A stretch of DNA of 52,006 nucleotides from Aureobasidium sp. EXF-3400. Its lineage: Eukaryota; Ascomycota; Dothideomycetes; Dothideales; Saccotheciaceae. Under the pieces are notes generated by a model. The model worked only from the letters and a program-made list of their open reading frames with translations, did not search any database and was not told the DNA's origin. This document shows positions 40,212-50,051 of this stretch, in pieces. The stretch spans positions 1 to 52,006 of the forward strand of contig SWBL01000352.1 in NCBI GenBank assembly GCA_024195585.1, given 5' to 3'. Made by a program: the position numbers and the translations under genes. The stretch's first letter is position 1; every line of letters starts with the position of its first letter.

Positions 40212-41438
40212 CTATTCAGCTTTGCGGTCGAAGTCATAGTCTGGCAAGTCGAACTTGGGCATCTTGTAGCCGCCAATCCAACGAGTTATGCCACTCCAGT
40301 ATACGAGCCATATCACGGTTCGAATCATCCATACCCCAAAATTCGTTTGCGGTACAAACACCTGTGGTCCGCCTTTCGGAGCACTCTGCGCCTTTTTGAC
40401 ATAACCAGCTAGCTTATCCTCATAAGCCTTGAATGCAACATCTGGCTTGTTCGGAGAGTTCAGAATCTCCCCAGCCAGCATATATCCGCCTAGGATTGCA
40501 AGAGTTGTCCCGGTGCCTGTGAAAGAGCAATACGCAGCATCGCCTACCATCGCGCATCTGCCTTTCGACCATCCCCGCCCTCCCAACTGGATCTTCGCAA
40601 CGTCTTGCAGATAGAAATCCTCTGTATCCTTCATCCCTTCGACCACTCTTGTGGCTTCCCACCCAGCATCGGCAAAGAGTTCTGCCAGTGTCGCTTTCTG
40701 GGCTGCCATACCCGCCCTCTGTACTTTCCGCAGTGAAGGCTCGTCTTTGCTTACCACAAGATAGCCAGAACTGAGTCTGTCGTCTTTGGGTCTGATCATG
40801 ATGAAGCGTCCTCCTACGGCATTGTATCCACGCGATCTGGGATAATCCTGCGGCTGACGAGGGATAGAGAAGTACGCTACCCAGCAGTTTTGACTTTGGA
40901 TAAAAGCTTCTGTGTCGGTGTTCTCGAGGATGAGTGCACGGGTCTTCGATCTGAAGCCATCGGCTGCAATGAGCATGTCATACGTCTCTTCTACACCAGT
41001 AGATGTGGTGACGGAGACTGAAGTGTCGGTTTGATGTAAAGAGATTATACTGCTATCGAATAGAAACTTGACGCTTGGAAATGCAGTCGCCGCGGTGTAG
41101 AAGATATCGCACAAATCTACTCGCATGATCTCAATATCAGAAGTGAATCCTATATCAGTTTTCTTTTCGCCAACATCAAAAGTAGCGAATGGGACGTTGT
41201 TCTCATCCACAAATGCGACTCCTTTTTCTCCGGTTGTTTTTGATCGGATGATTTGCTCGAGTCCCATCTTGTTGATTATTGAGACGGCGGGTCCTTCCAT
41301 GTCGATGCCTTGACCTGCTGTACGAAGTGCAGGAGTGCGTTCGAGGACTGTGACATCGAAGCCGGCGCGGCCGAGCCAGTAGGCTGTTACGCTGCCTGCT
41401 ATGCCAGCACCTGAAATCAAAATCTTTTGGGAAGGCAT
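40212..41438 (-). CDS. FAD-dependent monooxygenase (PHBH fold, TetX-like)
   Basis: This is a single exon of 408 aa. FAD-binding motifs stand in the usual order: dinucleotide site ISGAGIAGSVTAYWLGRAG at the start, the LIAADGFRSKTR motif in the middle, and GDAAYCSFTGTGTTLAILGGYMLAGEI near the ribityl site. The group hydroxylates aromatic or polyketide-like substrates with NAD(P)H and oxygen. A hydrophobic segment near the C-terminus (GVWMIRTVIWLVYWSGI) may touch a membrane. The start at 41438 was chosen because MPSQKILISGAG directly precedes the fold. An in-frame start 24 codons upstream adds nothing family-like. The substrate is unknown. Confidence 0.9.
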   Translation of the reverse strand: MPSQKILISGAGIAGSVTAYWLGRAGFDVTVLERTPALRTAGQGIDMEGPAVSIINKMGLEQIIRSKTTGEKGVAFVDENNVPFATFDVGEKKTDIGFTSDIEIMRVDLCDIFYTAATAFPSVKFLFDSSIISLHQTDTSVSVTTSTGVEETYDMLIAADGFRSKTRALILENTDTEAFIQSQNCWVAYFSIPRQPQDYPRSRGYNAVGGRFIMIRPKDDRLSSGYLVVSKDEPSLRKVQRAGMAAQKATLAELFADAGWEATRVVEGMKDTEDFYLQDVAKIQLGGRGWSKGRCAMVGDAAYCSFTGTGTTLAILGGYMLAGEILNSPNKPDVAFKAYEDKLAGYVKKAQSAPKGGPQVFVPQTNFGVWMIRTVIWLVYWSGITRWIGGYKMPKFDLPDYDFDRKAE

Positions 41439-42174
41439 CTCGGAGATGGTTGATTTTGAATAGGAAAATTGATTGATATGTTGCAAGCACGCTGGTATTG
41501 AGTCTGGCATTATATACCTGTTGAGAGGGAATTTGTTGGAATCCTACTGCCTGAGCAACTGTTTCGCATCCTACGCGCCTCGGGGAGGAATTCCCGATGG
41601 AGGTGAATTTCGGGGTGCCGCCCGAGGTGAGCGATGATCATCAGCTTGGGTCTTGATCTCGACCTTCTTCATGTCACAAAGCCATTGGCGATAGCTCTGT
41701 TCGTTAACAACGCTATTGCGAAAAATGTTTGAAGCCGCGATTGACAGAGAGGAAGGAAGGAAGACTCCAAGGCTCGAAGCTGAAGCTTTGACCAACCTTT
41801 CCTGATGCGTCGACCTTGCCGTCGTTAAAAATTGACCTCTCTTCCTCCTTTGCGAGGCTTCTTTGTTTTGGCGATTGACTCTCACATCCTCATACGCTCA
41901 CCGCTGCTCAAGTCTTCCTTGAGATGCAGTCTCTTGACCCGTGTCTGCGGCTAGCTGCCATGAGTGCTACGCCACGATGAAAGCTATCGGATTGGCTGCG
42001 CCGCGAGGCTGACAAGCATGCATGATGCACGATACCGTCGATACGGCGGGGTTGCGCATGAAGAAATGCGATGTCAAGCAGCATTTCGGACTTTCTATAC
42101 CCTCACTCATCGATCCTCGACACAAGTCTTTTTACTCTCGTCCTGAAGATCTACTCTCTATCAAGATATATACA
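41439..42174. other. Divergent intergenic region before the NACHT gene
   Basis: This stretch holds promoters for the monooxygenase (left) and the NACHT-ankyrin gene (right). A short inverted repeat, CCTCGGG/CCCGAGG, stands at 41578-41584 and 41631-41637. A minus-strand frame at 41571-41885 is basic and has no domain. No gene was accepted. Confidence 0.45.
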
Positions 42175-45100
42175 ATGGCTACCATACTATTTAAACTCAG
42201 ATCACGATCCCCCATACCTCCGACCGCTGCGACAACCACACCGACTGATGCTCTGAGCGATGCCATCAAGTCGTTCCAGGATCATCTAAACCCGGATGAG
42301 AAAGCAAGACTGGAGACTATCAAAGCTGTACCTGACGCTCATGCAGTGGCGAAGTTCACTTACCAGCTTGATCAGGAGAATGCGAAAAGGAAGAGTCGTT
42401 GCGTCGCTGCTCGTATCTCACCGCTTTTGGAGTCTGTTCAACAGTTTTCTGGCGTCGTTGAGACCTTTGTTTCTTCGAACCCGCACATTGCTGCTCTTGT
42501 CTGGGGAAGTGTGAAACTTGTATTGCAGGTAAGCCGATCATGACCCCTAGTAGGATAGGAACCATCTCCGTTGGGGATTTGAATGGAGAAATAGGTACGG
42601 CATTAGTAGTTGGGAAAACCGCCGTTTTGCGCACAAAGCGGATCCTGTAATCTGATCGACTGACTTAAAGAAGATGGCGTCGAACTTCACAACTTATTTC
42701 GAAAACTTGTCAGCTCTGCTCATGACTATTGGAAAGCGTTGCCCGAGGTTCGAGGAATACCAAGAGCTCTATAGAGATTCTACCGATCTACAAAAAGTGC
42801 TCTGCGATTTCTATTCCGTGGTTGTCCGTTGTTGCGAGCAGGCGGTCACCGTGCTTCGCCGAACAGGTAAGTTGGCAATGGCAACGATCGTGAGATCCTC
42901 AGGCTAAAGTTTCCGTGGAGGATACCTACAACTGCTCAAAGCCGTGACCAGTTCATTCAAGTCAGAATTCGACTCCACAATGGTGCGGATTGAACAAGCC
43001 AGTCAAGAGGTCGATGCGACCATCCGCCTGGCTGAAGCAAAGCTTAATACAGCTGAAAGACGAGTTCAGCATACAGAGCGAGAGGCGGCGGAGCACTATA
43101 GACTAAGCTCAATGCTCTACCGCAAGGGACGGGAGAGAACCGAGGCCGACCAGATGGCGCAGATGCAACTTGAGAAACACAGTGAGTTCTCAATAAGGGT
43201 GCTCATACTAATACACCAGGCTGATCAAATGCCACAGAGGTTCAACAGGCAACCAAGCTCGAGCAGTTCTGTAACTACAACCACAAGATTGCCTACTGGA
43301 AAGCTCGTACACAACGGCACGGCTCCACAGGTCAATGGCTCACCCAAACCGATGACTTCAGACGGTGGGTCACTGAAAGTGGTTCCAGTGTGTTCTGGTT
43401 CACTGGAATCTTAGGATCAGGGAAGACTGTGATGACTGCGTTCGTTGTCGAACAGCTATCTGCGAACATCAACCAAGGTACTGAGAAGCTTGCCTATTTC
43501 TTCTGCCAGTACGATAACGAAACTTCTTTGAGGGCTTCGACTGTCCTACGATCGATCATAAGGCAGTTAGTAGATCAGGATGACCAGATATTCACTGCAA
43601 ATTTGATTAGGATTAACGCCTTACTCGACAACACAAACGACCTGACGTTACTGGTGGCTCTGTTCTCCGACGTTCTTGAAATTTTGAAGAGTGTTGTCGT
43701 CATTCTAGACGGCGTTGACGAATGTTCAAAATCAGAGATGAAGTTCCTTCTTAAAGCGCTTCGCGGTCTCATGTCTCGAAAACCTTTTGGCCTGAAGCTG
43801 TATCTTTCAGGAGACGATCGCATTACTGATCTCATAATTTCGTTCCTTACGCCGAGCTTTGTGGTCAATACACATACACCGGAAGCAGCGTCGGATCTGC
43901 AAGAACTTATACAACAGTTGGTGACTGTCAGGAGGGAGGATGAAGATCTTGTGACAGGTGATCCCACCTTGTATCAAGAAATTATTGATGTTCTGTGTAG
44001 CGCGTCCAAGGGCATGTAGGTATGCCTTGAAATTTACGTATTGAAGGCTGCTAATGAATCTACGATAGGGTTCTCTGGGTCAGCTTCCAACTCGAAGAAA
44101 TTTGCTCTCAGAAAACTGACGAAAGCATCCGAAATGCCCTGAAACACCTTCCTAAAGATCTCTCTGAGACATACAACCGTTTGTTGTCTAGAATTGTGGA
44201 GGAAAGCAGCCTGGAAGTTTGTAACAAGATCTTTCGTTTCATGGCTGCCGCAAAAAAACCTCTTTTGCTAGAAGAGCTTGGTGAGGCTATCTCCGTGGAG
44301 CCTTGCCAGCCTTCTTTCATGCCGGAACGCTCGCTCAACGATGTCAATGGCATCGTCCGATGGTGTCACGGTCTAATCGCGCTCAATGAATTGGACGGAA
44401 CATTGCAATTCACACATTCAAGTGTGAAGGATTTCCTCTGCGGTTCTGACACTGAACGAATCACACTACCAGGTTTCCACTTTGAGGAGCATGAAGCTGA
44501 TCGACAATTTGGGGAGGTCTGTGTTACCTACCTGAACTTCAATGATTTCAATACACAACTTGTTATGTCCCCGAAGCCTGAGATGTATCTGGATCCAATG
44601 GTCATGGCAAACCATGCACTGACGACCAGATCTCCAAGTCTTCTCTTAGATAGAGCCAGATATCTAATGAGAAGACGAGCGAAATCGAATTTGGTGAGCT
44701 CAAAACTATTTGATCGACAATCAGATAGTGGAACCAGTAACGCCGTCACTGTTGAATACCACTTGCTTCAGTATGCCTCGGATTTTTGGCTCTCGCATAC
44801 AACAGGTTTTTCACCTGCACAAGGCCGTGTATGGAGTCTTTTTTTGAAGCTAGTTGAACATCGCTATAGCATCAGCTCAGAACACCGAAACTCTATCTTG
44901 TGGTACGAAGATCCTGGAGTAAAGGACTTTCACAATGACATATTTCCTCACAACCACCAGACATTATTTCGTCTATATCTATCCCGGTACTGGAATGAAA
45001 GGGACCTTGCATTGAACTTGTCACTAATACTGAAATGGAAGTGTTTCTCATTTGTAACACTTCTTCCACCACTGGCTAAGCAGCCCGAGTCTTCGTGGTT

Positions 45101-45731
45101 AGAGGCTGTGCTGTCTCTCGAGATTCACGAGTTGAGCAAGGGATTAACTGGCGCAGGAACTGGATGGATCCATGAATTGACGTTAACGGAACGCTCGCGT
45201 CTGCTAGCAAAGGTGGTTGAAACAAATCACCTTGCCGCTACGAATGCAAGCAAGACGTTGGTTGAGCTCGGGGTCGACCCTTATCACGAACTTGATGATC
45301 ATGGAAAGACAACAACGATTTTTGTCAAGTTAATTCGCCATTCAGACACTGATCTCTTGAAAAAATTGTGTAGATCGATGGTCGAATCGAACGCAGACTT
45401 CGAGCGCAAGATCGCACTCAATAACAGAACTGCATTGCATATCGCAGTCATACTCCGTCGGTATATGGCGGTAGGAATCTTGTTAGATCATGGCGCTGAC
45501 GTCGATGCAACTGATGATTCCGGTTACACGGCGTTACATCTTGCCGTAATAGGAGAAGCTTCGACGACGGACCAATCTGATGTCTTGAACCTCGTGTCGC
45601 AACTGCTCATGGCGGGAGCAACACAAAACGTCAAAGATTCACATGGCAGAACCGCACTAGATTACGCGTCGCACGATTTTGAGCGTCGTCTGCGCGAACA
45701 ATTCATGAAGTCTAGAATCTTCCTTGACTAA
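42175..45731 (+). CDS. STAND receptor: DUF7708-like N-domain, NACHT, ankyrin repeats
   Basis: Exons are 42175-42528, 42674-42866, 42921-43181, 43238-44015 and 44069-45731, giving 1082 aa. The N-terminal helical part (SNPHIAALVWGSVKLVLQ, then FTTYFENLSALL and CPRFEEYQELY) matches the DUF7708-type domain in front of many fungal NLRs. A coiled-coil-like stretch follows (about 190-270). The NACHT NTPase has Walker A GILGSGKT at about 326-333 and Walker B VVVILDGVDEC at about 422-432. A winged-helix-like part reads KHLPKDLSETYNRLLSRI. Two or three ankyrin repeats end the protein (NRTALHIAVILRRYMAVGILLDHGADVDATDDSGYTALHLAV...). Such proteins act in non-self recognition and programmed cell death in fungi; this role is inferred from the family. 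All introns keep the frame. An alternative acceptor for intron 2 would break it. Confidence 0.88.
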
Positions 45732-46355
45732 GGAGGCCACTATCTTCACCTTTATCACCTCCTCCTACCCAACACGTATTTCTTACTTGAAGACCACTCG
45801 TGGCTTCGAGCGCACCTGGAGATGATTTGGTACATCCATGCTTGGGCTCATCTCGCCACTGTGATCCAGGCAGCGAAGCTCCACTTCAGAGGCTGGGGTT
45901 GACAGCAAAATCTTGACAAAGAACTGATGCTCATCAGTGCCGAACTAAAATTGCTTTGGACCTCTTCTGCTGATGTTTCAGCCTGTATAAAAGGCGAAAC
46001 AAGTCAACCAGTATCAAACATGTCACACTGCTTGTCTTGATACATCCTTGGGGGTCATTTTGGGCAGCACTGAAGGTTGTCCAGCCACTATTGCCTGGCG
46101 ATAATGATCCAAGCGTGCAGCATTCATATTTGAGGAATAGCGAAAGAAAACGAAAACGTTCTTGCTCCAATCTATGTATGTCGCCGAACCTCTCCAAACT
46201 CAAGCTTAACATTGTTCAACGACCTTTACCGAGGTCCAACTCCCTGGAATGCCACCTGTTCGCTGTCGAGAAACCTCTCATCAATCCTGGTTGCTATTCA
46301 TGTTCAATCCCATTCCGATCAAGCTTGAAATGTTGTTTGAGGTATATCGCCGCGC
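45732..46355. other. Convergent 3' flanks, no gene seen
   Basis: The NACHT gene and the kinase-like gene end towards each other here. Open frames (for example 46037-46372, plus) are short, lack domains and overlap the kinase-like gene. Confidence 0.5.
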
Positions 46356-47797
46356 TCATTCCACGATCATGACGTCCTTGTTCTGCCTAACATATTCATC
46401 CTCCTCCTCGGTACCGCCTTCGTTCTCTCCGCTCTCCTGGTTGAAACGCCAGGCGAGTCTCAAAGCTCGCTCAGTACACTTGTTGACGATGCTGACGCCA
46501 GTATCTCGCTTGAGGTAGGACTTCATGACCATTGAAACAGCACCTTGCTCATCCTGGTTTGCCTGAAGTTCTTCCCACTGTCTGTCTCCTTCAGCATCTT
46601 CGCGGAAGCAGACCATGCCAAAGTCGATCATCATGACTTTGTGAGACAGAGGATCAACGATAAAGCTGCGGGTGTTGACGTCGCGGTTGAGTATGCCGCA
46701 GTCCTGGATGTTGCTAAGTGCTTTGACGGCCGAGTCGACAGTAGACTGCCAGTGTTCGCTAGGGCAATGTTTGTGCAAGTCAGTGAGATGGAAGCCGTCG
46801 ATGTGCTGGATAAGAATGCCGGGAATGGAAAAGATGCGGGTGTCAATCTCGGTAACCTCTTCATCGTCTTGGTGCTCCTTGGACATGGAAGGCTGGTCCA
46901 GCAGTACTTCTCCGAAGACCTTGGGGACATCTTCTCCTTGGAGATGGGACATGCGCTCATAGGCTTTCTTCTCGGTCTCGTAGGTCACAGTCGAGTCCCA
47001 CTGAAGATATGCTTCACGCTTTGCAGCACTCCATCGGTCGCGGTTGTCGATATAGGCTGCTGACCAATAATCATCGCGTTCCTTCTCCGCATCCCAGTAG
47101 CTGAAGAACTCTTCAGCATCACCGCATTCGATGAAATCATTGTATTGCTGCTCGATCTCTGGAGTCCAAGAGGGGGCATCCCAGTCGTCGCGGTGCTGGG
47201 TTGAGAAGCGGCGGTCGTAGAGTTTGAGCACGCATTGTGATGTGTTGTTGAAAATGGCGGGCTCAACAAAGCGAATGACCATGCAGCAGGAAAGAGTTGC
47301 CGGAAAGTATTTGATGATTATGGCCTTGATGGGAGTTCCTTCTTCGGAAGTCTTGAGAAGAATCTCATTGCCGGGATGGTAAGGGCAGCTGGACTGGAGG
47401 TTAATTGGGCTCATCTCTCATTGGAATGAAGTGCTTACAAGGACGACACAGTATCGTCGGGGTTGTTGCAGTCTATATCTTTGGTCTCATCGTAGTCACC
47501 GCCGTCGTGTTCATCGATAGGAGAGGTATCAGATTGTTCGATCATGGTCTTGTTGTTCGCAGAGACAGATGCGCAAGGCTCCGACGCGTCAAATGTTTTT
47601 TCGGGACAGTCGTGCTGTTTGTTGTTGTCATAGTCCTCGACCGGGATGATGATTTTGATAGGGCCACTCAGTTGGACCATTTTGACGCGTGTGCTGTCAT
47701 GAAGAGTCGAGCGCGACTCAGAGTGAGTGGTTGTATCCATATCCATATTTGTGTCGTGGGTTGAAGTAGAAAGAAACGAAGTTGAGAGGTCAGCCAT
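46356..47797 (-). CDS. Protein kinase-fold protein, diverged
   Basis: Exons are 47797-47439 and 47388-46356 with a 50-nt intron, giving 463 aa. The first 120 residues are Ser/Thr/Asp-rich and probably disordered. The second part has a kinase-like layout. A possible ATP-site Lys is in QCVLKLYDRRF. An inserted acidic, Trp-rich stretch follows (SYWDAEKERDDYWSAAY). The hinge-like IPGILIQHIDGFHL comes next, then the catalytic loop ILNRDVNTRSFIV (NRD instead of HRD, Asn kept) and the metal motif MMIDFG. The Asp residues are present, so activity is possible. The fold resembles the large group of fungal kinase-like proteins of unknown function. Substrate and pathway cannot be read. Confidence 0.75.
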
Positions 47798-48469
47798 CCC
47801 CCGTGCGGAGGTAGATGTCGCGGCAGAGTGATACTGTGTCTCTTGCTGAAGTTGAGTGATGAGAGCTGCTCGAGAAATACGCGTCGCGGGTTGTTGTGTT
47901 GTGCAACCAATTTTCCGTCCCAGATGGAACTCGCTGGTAAGTGATAGAAGCGACTGAGGAGCTGCCAGTACAACTCTTCACTTATCCGATTCGTGTGTCG
48001 ACCTCTGTAGCACGATGGATGAGTGCATGAACCAATGGAAGGTCTAAATATGATACTTTCTTACGCTCTCTTCCAACGTTCTAGATTCGCCTGTCGAACT
48101 CCCATGTGTAGACTCACAATATCACATCAAGCCTGTACATGAATATGAGAAGCCCGTTGTTTGAATTTCACGTCGACTCTCCCACCGTGCCTCACTTTCG
48201 TGAACTGTTTGTAGTAATGCAGAGACTCGACGTAGAAGACACCCCTGTGCGCTGAGAGCACTAGACCTAAGTTACGATTCGTCCAAGATTCTTTCTCCTT
48301 CCATTGAATTTTCCGTCAGTCGCGTCTCTAGCTCTGGACGTGTTGTTGTTTTGATATTGCTACCTCTCTGTCAACCATCTCGTCCCACTCGATCGCACAA
48401 CCAATATCACACAGGCATCTACACAACACAGCACTTCGTTCATTACCTACAACCCACACTTCTATCAAG
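47798..48469. other. Divergent promoter region
   Basis: This stretch lies upstream of the kinase-like gene (left) and of the small gene at 48470 (right). The 180 bases before 48470 are pyrimidine-rich, as in promoters of strongly expressed fungal genes. No further gene is seen. Confidence 0.5.
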
Positions 48470-48909
48470 ATGGTAATTCAACTCAACCACCTCTCCCTGC
48501 TCACCTCCACCTGTCTCCACTGCTTACGCATCCCCTTAAGGCTCGCCTTCCTTCGAACCAACCTCTCAGCAAGAATGACGCACAGAAGAACTACGCTGTC
48601 TACGCAAAGAACATCAACGTCAACTTCTTTTCTTGCGACTTCAACAACAAGCCTGGCAACAAAGTTCCTGTCCACGGCGACAAGAAGAGCATCAAGAGCG
48701 CCAAAGGCAATGTCACCTTCCACAGCAAGACCATGGTCACCACCGACGGCAAGTACAAGGTCTATGTGTTCCGTGGCCCAACCGAGAAGTGGGTTCAGGA
48801 TTCCTTCGAGGTGGAACTGCCTACCCCTGAGGAGGTTCTGAAGGTCATGCTGGAGCGTGCTACTGGACTGGACGCCGATGGCAACAAGGTCGAGATCAAA
48901 GCTGAGTAA
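48470..48909 (+). CDS. Unrecognised small basic protein, 123 aa, likely highly expressed
   Basis: The coding exons are 48470-48472 (only the ATG) and 48541-48909, separated by a 68-nt pyrimidine-rich intron. The protein begins MARLPSNQPLSKND and contains YAVYAKNINVNFFSCDFNNKPG, SIKSAKGNVTFHSKTMV and YKVYVFRGPTEKWVQDSFEVE. It ends with an acidic-basic tail, DADGNKVEIKAE. I do not recognise the family. Codon use is strongly biased (AAG, AAC, GTC, GGC, CTG), which suggests abundant expression. There is no signal peptide or membrane segment. A further intron probably lies in the 3' UTR. The frame in the intron's phase (starting MVIQLNHL) looks like noise after the junction, so the spliced model is preferred. 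Confidence 0.75.
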
Positions 48910-48917
48910 ATCTCCAA

Positions 48918-48966
48918 GTATGTCCACATCCGTGCCTCCCTGAGATACATAGTGCTGACCATATAG
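48918..48966 (+). other. Probable intron in the 3' UTR of the small gene
   Basis: GTATGT at 48918, a branch-like GTGCTGACC and ATATAG ending at 48966 make a well-formed 49-nt fungal intron. It begins 8 nt after the stop codon, close enough to avoid the usual distance rule for nonsense-mediated decay. Confidence 0.5.
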
Positions 48967-50051
48967 AACTACGACACATACGACGTTTCGTTCTTCGACA
49001 CGACACACTGGCCCATCTTTCACCTCAGCCTGGCTTTCGTTTTGACCAGCATTCACCTTTTCGGTCACCTCACTTCAGCGACGACATTTCTTTCTTTTGT
49101 TCACAATCGATCAGCAAGGCGTTATGGATAACACGGACGATACCCCTGGAGCGTTGCCTTTTTTACAAACCTGTATATTAGCATTGCCTTTCATTTACTG
49201 CATTCACGGATGAATGCCACCTTGACAGCCCCTGAGTCTTACATATACCTTACCAGAAGGCTCTTCAATGGCAAATCTTTCTCTCTCAAACTACCTTCTG
49301 CATTTCGATAGCGCTGTATCGATCAAAGTACACCATTAGAGATGAATAAGGTTACCATATCCCTGTTCGTCTGTCCTGCTTGATATCGCTACTTCGTTGT
49401 GTTCGTGTACATCCTATGCTGGCCCCTCACCTTTCTCCATACATATGAAGTCTTGTAAATACTTTCTGTGATGCGACAGGTGTATAATATTGACCATTCT
49501 TAGTGGAGACAGCAGATATCACATACTGCTTCCACCCCACCTCGAAGCAGGTAAATGAGCAAGACACCAGCTCCTTGATATCCCTCTTCGTATCCTGCTA
49601 TTTGACTAACCTTCTGTACCTTCTCAATACTATACCAGCTTTGATTGATGTCAGAGCTGAGACATCGTTGTTTGTGGTCTCTCAAAGACCTCCAGACCAT
49701 GTTGCCGTATGAGCTTCTCTCACCGAAGAAGCAAGAGATGCTGAACCGATTCGAATTCTGGGTTGACAGGGAGGTCAACAGCACCAATAGACGGCGGTAT
49801 GAATATTGTTTGTTGAGGAGAGGTCGTCTCTCGACAGGGCTAAAACCTATTCAGGGGTAACGGCAAGACAGTGTTCTCCTCGACTCGAAGCTACACCTTC
49901 GATTGCACACCACGTCTTTGTCCTTCGCTCACACAAAACAAATTCACAGATGGGGAAAGAGCAGATATGATGAAGGAGACTTAGGCTTTTGGATGGTATA
50001 TCAACCGTTTTTCTTATCTTACACCCCTATTTTCTGCCTGTCCAGCATCAA
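48967..50051. other. 3' flanks of two convergent genes
   Basis: The left part is the 3' UTR of the small gene and the right part is the 3' UTR of the RGG/RS-rich gene. Open frames at 49500-49860 are short and overlap on both strands. I see no gene. Confidence 0.45.

Noticed and set aside
42867..42920. Apparent one-base frameshift in the NACHT gene
   Set aside because: It arises only if the acceptor at 42909 is used. The acceptor at 42920, after a CTAAA branch, gives a 54-nt intron and one open frame.
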